From Conexibacter arvalis (GTDB taxonomy: Bacteria > Actinomycetota > Thermoleophilia > Solirubrobacterales > Solirubrobacteraceae): DNA of 64,000 nucleotides. Below, piece by piece: positions 1-9,800 of the stretch. A model generated the notes under the pieces. It saw nothing but the letters and a program-made list of their open reading frames with translations, searched no databases and was not told the origin of the DNA. Position 1 is the first letter of the stretch. Each line of letters begins with the position of its first letter. The stretch spans positions 124,001 through 188,000 of the forward strand of contig NZ_JACHNU010000003.1 of NCBI RefSeq assembly GCF_014199525.1. The letters run 5' to 3'. The translations under genes and the position numbers were made by a program.

Positions 1-486
1 CTGTGCCACCGCTTCGAGGAGACCGTCAACCTCGGCGTGCTCGACGGCCACCGCGTCGCCTACCTCGACATGGTCGAGAGCCCGCGCGCGATCCGCTTCG
101 CCGCCCGCCCCGGCCACCGCGACCCGGTCCACTCCTCCGCGCTCGGCAAGGCGCTGACCGCGCGGATGACGACCGAGGAGGTCTGCCGCGTGCTCGCCGT
201 CGACGGGATGCCGCGCTTCACCGAGCGCACGCTCACGACGCCGGAGCGCTACCTCGAGGAGCTGGAGCGCGTGCGCGAGCGCGGCTACGCGCTCGACGAC
301 CGCGAGAACGAGGACGGCGGCCGCTGCGTCGGCGTGCCGCTGCCCGAGCCGCTGCCGGCGGCGCTCAGCCTCAGCGCGCCGGCCGACCGCTTCCCCTCCG
401 ACCGCGTCGCCGAGGTCGCCTCGGCGCTGCGCCGCACGGCCGAGGAGATCGGCGCCGAGTACGAGCGCGCGGGCCGCGGCCGATGA
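1..486 (+). CDS. IclR-family transcriptional regulator, C-terminal part
   Basis: The frame is open from the first base, so the N-terminal winged helix lies outside the window. What remains is the IclR effector-binding (GAF-like) domain: a HSSALGKALTA segment and the ENEDGGRCVGVPL segment near the C-terminus are typical. IclR proteins bind a small metabolite and control adjacent catabolic genes. The stop overlaps the start of the following amidohydrolase (ATGA), so the regulator is probably co-transcribed with the operon at 483-4005. Effector unknown. Confidence 0.85.
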   Translation: MCHRFEETVNLGVLDGHRVAYLDMVESPRAIRFAARPGHRDPVHSSALGKALTARMTTEEVCRVLAVDGMPRFTERTLTTPERYLEELERVRERGYALDDRENEDGGRCVGVPLPEPLPAALSLSAPADRFPSDRVAEVASALRRTAEEIGAEYERAGRGR

Positions 487-1250
487 GCGCGCTCTCCGCC
501 CTCACCTGGCAGCAGGCGCGCGACGCGCTCGCGCGCGCCCGCGTCGCGCTCGTGCCGGTCGGCAGCTGCGAGCAGCACGGCCCGCACATGACGCTCGACT
601 CCGACCTCGCGATCGCCACCGGCTTCGCGACGCGGCTGGCCGAGCGGCTCGGCGACGACGCGGTCGTCTGCCCCGGCCTCGCGTACGGGATGTCCGAGCA
701 CCACCTCGCCTTCCCCGGGACGCTGACGCTGCGCGCCGAGACGCTGCTGGCGGTCGTCCGCGACCTCGTCGAGAGCCTCGAGCACTGGGGCGTGCGGCGC
801 GTGCTGCTCGTCAACGGCCACGGCGGCAACCTCGACGCGCTGCGGCTGGCCGCGCGCGAGGCCGTCCGGGACCGCCCGGAGACGCTCGTCGCAACGGTGA
901 TGTGGTCGGTGCTGGCGGCCGACGCGATCGCGCAGCGGGCGGTCGGGCCGCGCTACGGCCACGCCTGCGAGATCGAGACCTCGGTCGCGCTCGCGGTCGC
1001 GCCGCAGGCGGTGCTGCCGGAGCGGATCGCGGCGCCCGCGCCGGCGCCGGAGGCGGCGCCGCCGAGCGAGCCGCAGGAGAGCCGCTGGGACCTGCCGGTC
1101 CCGTTCGACAGCTGGACCGCGGACGGCGCCCTCGGCGACCCGCGGCAGGCCAGCAGGGAGCTGGGCGAGGAGATCGTCGCCGTCGCGTTGGAGCGCGCTG
1201 CCGCGCTCGCGCGGCAGCTGATGCAGGACAAGGGAGACGACAGGAGATGA
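483..1250 (+). CDS. Creatininase-family amidohydrolase
   Basis: 255 residues, the usual size for this metal-dependent amidohydrolase family. Putative metal ligands are visible: E30 and H32 in GSCEQHGPH, D39/D41, the NGHGGN signature at residues 111-116, and HACEIETS near residue 160. Family members hydrolyse cyclic or formyl amides (creatinine, or F420/riboflavin precursors). The neighbours here (aldehyde dehydrogenase, aminotransferase) suggest a catabolic amide substrate. The start is fixed by the 4-base ATGA overlap with the IclR gene, and the end overlaps the aldehyde dehydrogenase start the same way. Confidence 0.85.
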   Translation: MSALSALTWQQARDALARARVALVPVGSCEQHGPHMTLDSDLAIATGFATRLAERLGDDAVVCPGLAYGMSEHHLAFPGTLTLRAETLLAVVRDLVESLEHWGVRRVLLVNGHGGNLDALRLAAREAVRDRPETLVATVMWSVLAADAIAQRAVGPRYGHACEIETSVALAVAPQAVLPERIAAPAPAPEAAPPSEPQESRWDLPVPFDSWTADGALGDPRQASRELGEEIVAVALERAAALARQLMQDKGDDRR

Positions 1251-2718
1251 CGATGACGACCGCGTCGGAGCCGCGCCGCGTGCAGCTGCGGATCGGCGGC
1301 GAGTGGGTCGCCGGCGACGGCGGCGAGCCGCTGCGGCTGACGAGCCCGGCGACCGGCGAGCCGCTCGCGCTCGTCGAGCAGGGGACGGCCGCCGACGTCG
1401 AGCGGGCGGTCGCCTGCGCGCGGCGCGCCCTGGTGCCGCTCCGGCGGATGACCGCCTTCGAGCGCGCCGCGCTCTGCCACGGCGTCGCCGACGCGCTGGC
1501 GGCGCGGCGCGAGCGGGTCGCGCGCGACCTCGCGCTGGAGCAGGGCAAGGTCTACGCGACCGAGGCGCTCGGCGAGGTCGACGCCGCCGTCTCGATGTAC
1601 CGCGACGCGGCCGAGTGCGGGACCCGCCTGGAGTCGAGCGTCCACCAGTCGAGCGAGGCGCGCAAGCGGGTCTTCACGATCCGCCAGCCGCGCGGCGTCT
1701 ACGGCGTCATCACGCCGTGGAACTTCCCCGTCACGATCCCGAGCGAGTACCTGTCGGCGGCGCTTGCGACCGGCAACGCCGTCGTCTGGAAGCCGTCGGA
1801 GTGGACGCCGCTGGCGGCGCGGCACCTGATGGAGTGCTTCGTCGAGGCCGGCGTGCCGGAGGGGGCGCTCAACCTGCTGCTCGGCGCGCCGGCCGAGGTC
1901 GGCGGCACGCTCGCCGGCCACCCGGGCGTCGCGGCGATCGGCCTGACCGGCTCGACCCGCACCGGCGACGCCGTCGCCGCCGCGGCCGCCGGCAAGCCGC
2001 TGCTGCTGGAGCTTGGCGGCAACGGCCCGACGATCGTCTTCGCCGACGCCGACCTCGACCGCGCCGCCGCGCAGGCCGCCTTCGGCTCGTTCGCGAACGC
2101 CGGTCAGATCTGCAACTCGACCGAGCGGATCCTCGTGCAGCGCTCGGTCCACGACGCCTTCGTCGAGCGGCTGCTCGACGCCGCACGCGCCGTGCGGCTC
2201 GGCTCGCCGCTGGCGGAGGGGACGACGATGGGGCCGCTGACGAACGAGCCGACGGCCGCGAAGGTCGACGCCCACGTCGGCGACGCGGTCGCGCGCGGCG
2301 CCGAGATCGTCCAAGGCGGCGGCCGCGCCGGCGACCTGCCGACCGCGCTCTACTACGAGCCGACGGTGATCGTCGGCGTCGACGAGACGATGCTGGTCAA
2401 CCGCGAGGAGACGTTCGGCCCGGTCGCGCCGGTGCTGGCGTTCGAGGACGAGGCCGACGCGCTGCGGCTGGCGGCGACCTGCCGGCTCGGCCTCAACGGC
2501 TCGGTGTGGACGCGCGACCTCTCGCGCGCGCTGCGCGTCGCCGAGCGGCTGGAGACGGGGACGGTCAACGTCAACGAGACCTCGGCCTACTGGCAGCCGC
2601 ACACGCCGGTCGGCGGCTTCACCGGCTCGGGCAGCGGCATCGGCCGGCTCGGCGGGATGCAGACGCTGCTGGAGATGTCCCAGCTCAAGACGATCACGAT
2701 CGACGTCGAGGAGGCGCC

Positions 2719-2722
<4 letters not shown>
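1247..2722 (+). CDS. NAD(P)-dependent aldehyde dehydrogenase
   Basis: 491 residues, the standard length. The catalytic set is intact: the general-base Glu in LLLELGG at about residue 255 and the nucleophilic Cys in NAGQICNSTE at about residue 289, 34 residues apart as expected, plus the GSTRTG nucleotide-binding turn. It oxidises an aldehyde to an acid, most like succinate-semialdehyde or benzaldehyde dehydrogenases. The ATG overlaps the creatininase stop and is preceded by GGAG. A second in-frame ATG two codons later is an alternative start. Cytoplasmic. It may oxidise the semialdehyde made by the downstream aminotransferase (inference). Confidence 0.88.
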
Positions 2723-4005
<1,283 letters not shown>

Positions 4006-4057
4006 CGCCGTCGGGGCGGCGGTCGGCGTCGCGCGGGGCGGATAGCGTTCGACCGCG

Positions 4058-4708
4058 ATGCTCTTCCCGGCACGCCTGCGCCCCGCGCTCGCCGACGGCA
4101 CCGTGACGGTCGCCTTCCGCCGCTGGAGACGGCCGACGGTGAGAGCCGGCGGCACGCTGCGCTCGCCGGTCGGCGTGCTCGCGATCGACGCGGTCGAGGT
4201 CGTCCCGGTCGCGGCGATCGATGACGCCGACGCGCGCGCCGCCGGCTACACGTCGGTCGCGGAGCTGCTCGCCGACCTGCGTCCGCCGGCGCCCGGCCAG
4301 GACCCGGCGACCGTCCACCGGATCGCCTTCCACCTGCTCGGACAGGACCCGCGGATCGCGCTGCGCGAGCAGGCCGACCTCTCCCCCGCCGAGCGCGACG
4401 AGCTGCGCGCGCGGCTGGAGCGGATCGACGCCCGCAGCCGCCGCGGCCCGTGGACGGAGGCGACGCTGCGCCTGATCGCCGACCGCCCCGGCATCCGCGC
4501 CGCCGACCTGGCGGAGGCGGCCGGCCGCGAGACGCTCAAGTTCAAGGCCGACGTCCGCCGCCTCAAGGAGCTCGGCCTCACTGAGAGCCTCGAGGTCGGC
4601 TACCGCCTCTCCCCGCGCGGTCAGGCGCTGCTGCGCGCATTCGGCGAGATGCGGCGTCACGCTCCGACTGCGCGGGGTCCCGAGTGCGGCGCGCCGTCCC
4701 AGGAGTGA
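4058..4708 (+). CDS. ASCH/PUA-like domain protein with C-terminal winged helix
   Basis: 216 residues. The N-terminal ~75 residues (start LFPARLRPALADGTVTVAFRR form) look like an ASCH/PUA-type RNA-binding beta barrel. Residues ~130-200 form a winged-helix-like segment (ADLAEAAGRETLKFKADVRRLKELGL). The role may be RNA or translation related, but nothing fixes the target. A TAGCGT box sits 9 bases before ATG and there is no Shine-Dalgarno, suggesting a leaderless transcript. Confidence 0.6.
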   Translation: MLFPARLRPALADGTVTVAFRRWRRPTVRAGGTLRSPVGVLAIDAVEVVPVAAIDDADARAAGYTSVAELLADLRPPAPGQDPATVHRIAFHLLGQDPRIALREQADLSPAERDELRARLERIDARSRRGPWTEATLRLIADRPGIRAADLAEAAGRETLKFKADVRRLKELGLTESLEVGYRLSPRGQALLRAFGEMRRHAPTARGPECGAPSQE

Positions 4709-4749
4709 GCAGCGCCACGAGCCTGTCGCGGCGGGCGCGCCTGACGCAG

Positions 4750-5628
4750 CTAGGAGAAGATCGCGGGAAGACCTCGCTCGCGTACGGTCCTGACCGCCTG
4801 GACCTTGTTGAGGCCCGCTCCGGCGAAGCGGATCTGGGCGGCGCCGTCATCGGAGGGATCGCCCTGTGGCGGAACGTGCCTGTCCGGGTCGTAGAGCGGA
4901 CGAAAGACGCTATTGAGGTCGTTGAACTCGGCGTAGGCGCCGGGAAACAGCTCGCGGCCGATCGCCAGCTTGCGCTCGACAAGTCGACCGAGCTTGGAGC
5001 CGTCGACCTGATCGGAAAGGCGGTGGAAGACCCAAGCTATGTCGACGTAGTGCTTGATCAGGCCGTGCGCGCACCAACCGACGACCTTCTCGGCCACCTG
5101 CTCGGTGAGGTCCATGACCGGCACGATGGTCGGAGGCATCTGCAGCTGGTCGTAGGGATGGACCAGCGCGAGGTGCTGCGCGGGTTCTTCGAGGCCACGC
5201 CACGAGACCGTGAATGTGAACTGGTCCTCGACGGCGGCGCCGCCGACGGCGGCGAAGAAGGCCTCGTAGTTGACCGGACGTGCAGTGACGAGCTTCTTGC
5301 CGGGCTTCCAGCCCGTTGCGTCAGCTGGTGTGACCGTGAGCTCGGACTGGTCGACCGTCAGCGCTTCGGCGATGCGGTCGCGGTCCAATGCCCCGAGGCG
5401 GCGGGACGTGTCGGTGTCGGCCATCGTGAAGCGAGGCGAGCCGCGCAGACGCATCGCCATGCCGCCGGTCAGCACCCAGTCGTCGTTGAGGTCGCCGCGG
5501 TGGACCATCTCGGCGATCGTCACCAGCCGAGCGATGTCACGGATGATGGCGTCGGACGGAACGCCGAGCTGCTCGCGATAGCGCTCGATGTCGTCAGCGC
5601 GCGGCCAGTCGGTGACCTCGAAGCTCAC
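4750..5628 (-). CDS. abiEii: AbiEii/AbiGii-family nucleotidyltransferase toxin
   Basis: 292 residues. It carries the nucleotidyltransferase signature of type IV toxin-antitoxin toxins: VLTGGMAMRLRG at residues 52-63, then D71/D73 in the following strand as expected metal ligands. The C-terminal helical region includes DLTEQVAEKVVGW and KHYVDIAWV, typical of AbiEii-like proteins. Family members modify tRNA or other targets and cause reversible growth arrest or phage abortive infection. It starts with GTG overlapping the AbiEi stop, so the pair is translationally coupled. The canonical GxRxSxDiD is slightly altered (RFTMADTD). Confidence 0.8.
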   Translation of the reverse strand: MSFEVTDWPRADDIERYREQLGVPSDAIIRDIARLVTIAEMVHRGDLNDDWVLTGGMAMRLRGSPRFTMADTDTSRRLGALDRDRIAEALTVDQSELTVTPADATGWKPGKKLVTARPVNYEAFFAAVGGAAVEDQFTFTVSWRGLEEPAQHLALVHPYDQLQMPPTIVPVMDLTEQVAEKVVGWCAHGLIKHYVDIAWVFHRLSDQVDGSKLGRLVERKLAIGRELFPGAYAEFNDLNSVFRPLYDPDRHVPPQGDPSDDGAAQIRFAGAGLNKVQAVRTVRERGLPAIFS

Positions 5629-6488
5629 TTGCCGTACTCCAGCCACCCGTCGAGCGTGCGCTGCGGCATGTTGACCACGAGGCCGGTATCGCGATCGCGA
5701 GGCCAGCGTTCCTGCGGTTCGAAGTTCTTGGCCGCGTCCAGGAGCCGAGAGCCGCTCAGCGCGCCACCGAGGCCGCGCATCACCCGTCGGCTGTCGCGCG
5801 GGTGACCGGTCTCGCGCAGCCAGAACGCCAACCGGGCCTGCACGGCGTCGCTGCGCTCCTCGGCGTAGTCGACCAGTCGGAGCAGGTCGACACGCTCCTC
5901 GCGCATGGCGCGCTCCCACGCCCGCACCCAGACTTCCGCCGGGCCGCAATGGCGAGGTTGCTCCAGCGTGTCGAGCAGGGTCCGTTCCAGATCGGAGCGG
6001 TAGCTGAAGACGCGGCCTTGCGCGCGCTCGCGTTCGACGCCCTGCCACGAGTCCGGCCGCGTGTGCTGCACCACGCGCACCGGCCGGCGACCGACCTTTT
6101 GGCGGCTGGCGATCTGAGCGCCGCGCACGCCGACGTACAAGGTCTCGGAGTCGATGTCGGTCAGGCCGTGTTCGACGAGGGCCGTGAGGTACCCGACGTA
6201 CCAGTCGACGCGTCCGTCCAACAGCGCCGCGAGCAGAACCTTCGGTGGCGCCGCCTGCTCTGCGGTGCTTGCCCCAGGCGGCAGGATCAACCAGCGACCT
6301 CGTGCGATCAAGGCCAGCGAGCCACGATCGCCCATGCCCCACAGGCGTTTCTGCGGGTCGCCGATCCCCTCGATGCGCTCGAGCCAATTGCGGTCGTCGG
6401 GCCAGCGCAGGTAGAGCTTGCCGCGCTGGGCGGCCTCGTGCAGGACGCGAGCGTCGGCGGCAGGAACGGATCGGGTGGCGGTCGGCAC
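5625..6488 (-). CDS. abiEi: AbiEi-type antitoxin / transcriptional repressor
   Basis: About 287 residues from the GTG at 6488. An upstream GTG at 6542 would add 18 residues rich in Cys and Ser that look unlike coding sequence. It lies directly upstream of the AbiEii toxin. The body (GDRGSLALIARGRWLILP, then VLLAALLDGRVDWYVGYLTAL and VGVRGAQIA) matches the AbiEi layout, with an N-terminal region and a C-terminal antitoxin fold. AbiEi proteins repress their own promoter through inverted repeats and block the toxin. Base composition is lower in GC than the flanking backbone. Confidence 0.75.
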   Translation of the reverse strand: MPTATRSVPAADARVLHEAAQRGKLYLRWPDDRNWLERIEGIGDPQKRLWGMGDRGSLALIARGRWLILPPGASTAEQAAPPKVLLAALLDGRVDWYVGYLTALVEHGLTDIDSETLYVGVRGAQIASRQKVGRRPVRVVQHTRPDSWQGVERERAQGRVFSYRSDLERTLLDTLEQPRHCGPAEVWVRAWERAMREERVDLLRLVDYAEERSDAVQARLAFWLRETGHPRDSRRVMRGLGGALSGSRLLDAAKNFEPQERWPRDRDTGLVVNMPQRTLDGWLEYGK

Positions 6489-6557
6489 GACGTTTCTTTG
6501 CGGAGACAGCGTGCAGCTGCAACTTGCTACGAAAAATATCACCCGGTGTGAGAAATC

Positions 6558-6593
6558 TCTGCGTTAGCCACCCCCAGGACCGACTAACGCAGA
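6558..6593. promoter_or_regulatory. Inverted-repeat operator candidate of the AbiE operon
   Basis: A perfect 10-base inverted repeat (TCTGCGTTAG at 6558-6567, CTAACGCAGA at 6584-6593) with a 16-base spacer lies 70-105 bases upstream of the AbiEi start. AbiEi antitoxins are known to bind paired inverted repeats in their own promoter, so this is the obvious candidate. A hairpin role cannot be excluded. Confidence 0.55.
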
Positions 6594-6673
6594 TTTTTAT
6601 TCGTCCGACCCCGACGACCGGCCGGCTTCGCCGCGATGAGCCATTCCTCGGGCAGTTCGACGAAGCCAGCGTC
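6584..6673 (-). pseudogene. Possible C-terminal gene remnant
   Basis: Thirty codons on the minus strand read as plausible protein (GFVELPEEWLIAAKPAGRRG) and end in TAG at 6584-6586, but the frame is closed by TGA immediately upstream and has no start. It may be the tail of a gene destroyed by an earlier insertion beside the tRNA fragment. It could also be chance reading of GC-rich DNA. Confidence 0.2.
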
Positions 6674-6703
6674 TCAACGAAGCACACGACCCCTTAAACG
6701 TGA

Positions 6704-6727
6704 AATCCCCCGCATTTGCAGGGGATT
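6704..6727 (-). terminator. Hairpin behind the displaced tRNA 3' end
   Basis: AATCCCC (6704-6710) pairs with GGGGATT (6721-6727) around a 10-base loop. It sits just beyond the tRNA fragment at 6734, in the place a tRNA-Thr terminator would occupy before integration. Confidence 0.5.
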
Positions 6728-6733
6728 CCCGAG

Positions 6734-6780
6734 AAGCCCTCTGACGGACTCGAACCGTCGACCCCTTCCTTACCATGGAA
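6734..6780 (-). repeat. Left attachment site: displaced 3' end of tRNA-Thr
   Basis: 47 bases identical to 18835-18881, covering the anticodon arm to acceptor end of tRNA-Thr; similarity stops at 6781. The 5' half of the tRNA is absent, so this is not a tRNA gene. It is the attachment core left at the far end when an element integrated into the tRNA gene. Confidence 0.92.
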
Positions 6781-6907
6781 CTTTGGGCGTCATGCCCGCA
6801 GGTCGAGTGCCGGGTTTGCGACTCACGAATTCGCCGCTATGACGGGGCATCGGGGGCAACGTCCATCGGGCGAGCAGGACAAGGCATGTCGCCGGAAGGA
6901 CGCCATG

Positions 6908-8143
6908 TCATGTCACAGATATGTCACGGGCGCGAGCACGCGCGAGCCGACGCCGTCTCGCTGACCGTTCGAGCGTGGCTTTCGCTCTGCGCTCGACCGA
7001 TCTGGCGTACTCCGCATCGGCCCTCGCTCTCTCCTTCGCGTACTCCCTGCGCGCCTCAGCGATGACCTCATCGGCAGTCCGGCGGTCGTTCGGGTCAAGG
7101 TCTTCGATGACGTGGGCGTAGACGCCCATCAACGTCTTGGCATCGTGCCCGAGCCACTTCGCAACCTGCACGATGCTGATTCCCTCATGAAGCCAGAGCG
7201 AGGCCGCAGCATGCCGGAGGTCATACGGCCGCCGGATGTCCACCCCCGCGCGCCGCGTAGCCGCCTTGAAGCGCTTGGCGAAGTTCCGCCAGTCCTCTTC
7301 GGTCCATGGTCTGCCGTCTGCGGTCAGGAAGACGCGAGCCGTCGCCGGAGGGTTGCCGAGCGCGACGCGAGCAGACGCATAGTCGTCCGCGAGCGCTCGA
7401 ACCAGCCGAACGCTGCGTTCCTCTTCGGTCTTCGTCGGCTTCAGCGAGCCGTCCGGGTTGGTTCCGTTCTCGACCTCGATTCTTCTCGTCCCGATCTCGC
7501 TCCAGACCTGCGCTCGAACCTCGCCGGGACGAAGCCCCGAGTACGCGATCACGCTGACGAGGAGAGCGTCCGAGACGTTCATCTCACCGCGCAGGCGTTC
7601 GACGCCAAGCGGCGAGATCGGACGGACTCGTCTCGCCTTTCTGACCTTCGGCTTGTCGACCGCCTTGAAGGCGTTCGATCTGATGCGTCCGAAGCGCACG
7701 GCACGCTCCATGATCTGCTGCCCGAGAGCGAGAACGGATCTGACCATCTCGCGTCCGACACCTGCGGTCAGGAGGTCCGTCTTCAGCCCCTCGACCTCTT
7801 CTGGTCCGATGGCCCGAATCGGCATCGCTGCGATGGGATGGCCTTCGATGTGCTTCCAGCGGTTTCTGTAGTTCCGGTAGGTCTTCTCAGACAGGTCATC
7901 GACCTTCGCCGTCATGTGCTCGGCAGCAAGCTCTCTGAACGTCTGGAGGTCGGCATCAACCTTGTGCAGCGTGCCGGTTTCCTTGCTGCGGTTCATGCTC
8001 AGCTGCCAGGCGACCGCGTCTTCAAGGACGCTGAAGCTCTTCGTTCTGTACTTGCCGCCGCCGACGTGGACGCGGACGCGGATCTTGCCGCTCGGCAGGT
8101 AGTCCATTCCTGCCGGCAGTCTTGTGGGTCTTCTCCTGCTCAT
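6908..8143 (-). CDS. int: Tyrosine-family site-specific integrase
   Basis: 411 residues. An AP2/SAM-like arm-binding N-terminus is followed by a core-binding domain (about 65-160) and a catalytic domain. Catalytic residues: Arg205 in GLRPGEVR, Arg310 in RPYDLRHAA (the usual His two residues before it is Tyr308), His333 in WLGHDA and Tyr342 in GVYAHV. It should recombine the 47-bp attachment core 130 bases away. The start ATG overlaps the upstream stop (ATGA), coupling it to the zinc-finger/HTH gene at 8140-8538. A long basic C-terminal tail follows the Tyr. Confidence 0.92.
   Translation of the reverse strand: MSRRRPTRLPAGMDYLPSGKIRVRVHVGGGKYRTKSFSVLEDAVAWQLSMNRSKETGTLHKVDADLQTFRELAAEHMTAKVDDLSEKTYRNYRNRWKHIEGHPIAAMPIRAIGPEEVEGLKTDLLTAGVGREMVRSVLALGQQIMERAVRFGRIRSNAFKAVDKPKVRKARRVRPISPLGVERLRGEMNVSDALLVSVIAYSGLRPGEVRAQVWSEIGTRRIEVENGTNPDGSLKPTKTEEERSVRLVRALADDYASARVALGNPPATARVFLTADGRPWTEEDWRNFAKRFKAATRRAGVDIRRPYDLRHAAASLWLHEGISIVQVAKWLGHDAKTLMGVYAHVIEDLDPNDRRTADEVIAEARREYAKERARADAEYARSVERRAKATLERSARRRRLARARARDISVT
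6910..6928. repeat. Left terminal 19-bp repeat (possible integrase arm or Xis site)
   Basis: ATGTCACAGATATGTCACG, itself two TGTCAC units 11 bases apart. An identical copy in the same orientation lies at 18742-18760 near the other end. It overlaps the last codons of the integrase gene. Confidence 0.6.
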
Positions 8144-8538
8144 CTCTTCTCCGGCCAACCGAACTCGTCCGTGGCGACCTTCTTCCGGCGTCGTGGGACC
8201 GGTCTTCGGCGGACCTCTGCGCGGGGGCGCGGCAGAGCACCCCTGAACGTGAAGCGGTCCAACCCCTCCCCATCGATGGCCCAGCGGCCTCCTACCCGCT
8301 TGGCGACCCCATCGGCCTCAAGCTGTCTCAGCCATCGACGCAGCGTCCGCTCGCTCTTCTTCGCTCGGACGGCTGCCTGCGAGAGCGTCAACGGAGGATC
8401 GGGAGCGTTCGAGTCGAGTGCTCGCATCCTTCCTGTCCAATTCGCCGGCAGGCAGTCGTCACAGGTCGGGACCTCGCGTCCGTCACCGAGAGCACGGAGA
8501 ACCGTCGCCGGCTTCCCGCAGTTCTCACAAGCCCGCAT
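8140..8538 (-). CDS. Small zinc-finger plus helix-turn-helix protein (possible excisionase/regulator)
   Basis: 132 residues. It opens with MRACENCGKPA and later CDDC, two CxxC pairs that would bind one zinc. A helix-turn-helix-like stretch follows (TLSQAAVRAKKSERTLRRWLRQLEADG), then a basic tail. The ATG at 8538 is chosen because the zinc pair begins there and the longer open frame upstream runs through a terminator hairpin. Directly upstream of and overlapping int, so it may regulate or direct excision. The name is inference. Confidence 0.6.
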   Translation of the reverse strand: MRACENCGKPATVLRALGDGREVPTCDDCLPANWTGRMRALDSNAPDPPLTLSQAAVRAKKSERTLRRWLRQLEADGVAKRVGGRWAIDGEGLDRFTFRGALPRPRAEVRRRPVPRRRKKVATDEFGWPEKR

Positions 8539-8551
8539 GACATATTTGTGA
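8536..8551 (-). repeat. Imperfect internal copy of the terminal repeat
   Basis: Read on the minus strand, TCACAAATATGTCATG matches 14 of 16 bases of the 19-bp terminal repeats, and it overlaps the start codon of the zinc-finger/HTH gene. A nearby TGTCAGTGACA palindrome lies at about 8563-8573. This suggests one protein binds here and at the element ends. Confidence 0.4.
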
Positions 8552-8611
8552 AGTGGACTCCATGTCAGTGACAGTATCGGTCCGCAGGCCGGGACGCAAG
8601 CGTCAGGACGA

Positions 8612-8666
8612 CAGCAACCCCCGCGACCCCGGCAAGGTCCCACCGAGAGGGTCGCGGGGGTTGCTG
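8612..8666. terminator. Long perfect hairpin terminator
   Basis: An 18-base perfect inverted repeat (8612-8629 with 8649-8666) around a 19-base loop. It separates the 8795-10845 minus-strand block from the int pair, so int is probably transcribed from its own promoter. No long U run follows. The rest of 8539-8794 shows no convincing gene. Confidence 0.65.
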
Positions 8667-8794
8667 CTCGCGCACCCTGCGGAAGCTGTACGTCCTGCCT
8701 CGCCGGGTCGGCCCACGACCGGGCCGGCAGGACGCCTATGAGGGCCGGTTCCTGACGCCGGCCACCATCGAGTCTACGGCGGCCTCCGACACGC

Positions 8795-9166
8795 TCAGGC
8801 TGCCTCCGCGAGTACGTAGCCGGCGTTCGAGCTGACGATTCTTCTGCGATTGCTGGCGACGGCTGCCGCCTGGATGACCGTCGCGTGCGGCAGGTCCAAC
8901 GCCTTCCGCACGTCTGAGCGCTTGACCGGCTGCGGGTGGTGTTCCCGGACGATCTCTACGAACCTGTCCGCGACCTCCCCGATGGAGAGCGGTGCGTCGT
9001 CCGGATCACGCTGCTTTCTCAGGGGCGTTCCGTCCGTGGTGAACCAGCTCCGGCGGATGAGATCGATCTCGGCGAAGTGGTCGGCACACAGGTAGCGGCC
9101 GAACGTGCCGTGAGTAGCCGGCCTCTCGCATCCGGCTGAGGATCGGCAGGTAGCGCTATCTGGCAT
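8795..9166 (-). CDS. Hypothetical protein with Cys/His cluster
   Basis: 123 residues, not recognised. The N-terminus holds a possible zinc site (CRSSAGC, then CADHFAEI). The second half resembles a winged helix (VADRFVEIVREH, then KRSDVRKALDLPHATVIQAA). It starts 11 bases inside the upstream regulator gene, so it belongs to the same leftward operon. A DNA-binding accessory protein is a reasonable guess only. Confidence 0.55.
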   Translation of the reverse strand: MPDSATCRSSAGCERPATHGTFGRYLCADHFAEIDLIRRSWFTTDGTPLRKQRDPDDAPLSIGEVADRFVEIVREHHPQPVKRSDVRKALDLPHATVIQAAAVASNRRRIVSSNAGYVLAEAA

Positions 9167-9557
9167 CGCGCATCATCCGCCGCACGTCCTCGAACCGCGT
9201 GCGGCGGCCAGTCAGGCGCTCGATGGTCTTGGCGTACTGGCGCAGCGTCGGTCCAGTGACCGACGTGTCGCCCCGCTCAATCCGGTGGACCGTCGTCCGG
9301 CTGAGGTCAGAGCGCGCGGCCAGTTCGCGGAGCGACAACGCCAGGATGCGCAGCCGGAGATCGCGCGGTGACCCAGGCACCGGGGCGTGCTCCCCCTGGT
9401 AGGCGTCCCGGATCGTCCGTCGCATCTGCGCTCGGCGGCATGCTTCGGAGCGGCTGATTCTGGCGTTGCGCTCGTCGCGTCTGCGCTGCCGGCGGCGACG
9501 GTCGCGTTCGGCCTGCTTGCGTCTGTGTTCGCGCAGCCGGTCAGCGTCGCTACCCAT
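9156..9557 (-). CDS. XRE-type helix-turn-helix protein
   Basis: 133 residues. A very basic N-terminal half (RRKQAERDRRRRQRRR) is followed by a Cro/CI-type HTH at roughly 70-125 (SLRELAARSDLSRTTVHRIERGD). It probably regulates the element. The basic N-terminal extension is unusual for a simple phage repressor. It overlaps its neighbours on both sides (8 and 11 bases). Confidence 0.7.
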   Translation of the reverse strand: MGSDADRLREHRRKQAERDRRRRQRRRDERNARISRSEACRRAQMRRTIRDAYQGEHAPVPGSPRDLRLRILALSLRELAARSDLSRTTVHRIERGDTSVTGPTLRQYAKTIERLTGRRTRFEDVRRMMRDAR

Positions 9558-9798
9558 GTCGGCGCTCTCGGTCGCGGATGATCGACTCCATCTCGGCGAG
9601 TACGGGCGGCGGCGCGTCCACGTCGTCGCCGATCAGGAACGCACCGCCGATCTCGTCGTCACTAAGCAGCCGTTCCGCTTCAAGCCGCGCCCAGCCAGCG
9701 TGCGGCTGAGCGACCGGCTCGGAGCAGCCAAGAGCCGGCCCGGCCGGAGTGGGACGGTGCACAGCGAGACGACGGAGCGCGCGGCGGATGCGTCGCAC
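9550..9798 (-). CDS. Small hypothetical protein
   Basis: 82 residues, not recognised. The N-terminus is basic and the C-terminus acidic (LLSDDEIGGAFLIGDDVD). Supported mainly by its position: its stop overlaps the following HTH gene by 8 bases, and only 2 bases separate it from the upstream gene stop. Confidence 0.4.
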   Translation of the reverse strand: MRRIRRALRRLAVHRPTPAGPALGCSEPVAQPHAGWARLEAERLLSDDEIGGAFLIGDDVDAPPPVLAEMESIIRDRERRHG

Positions 9799-9800
9799 GA

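Noticed and set aside
4684-6551. Plus-strand frames across the AbiE region
   Set aside because: Their products have no recognisable motifs, while the minus strand gives the coupled AbiEi/AbiEii pair.
6734-6780. Second tRNA-Thr gene
   Set aside because: Only the 3' part from the anticodon arm onward is present; it is the att copy.
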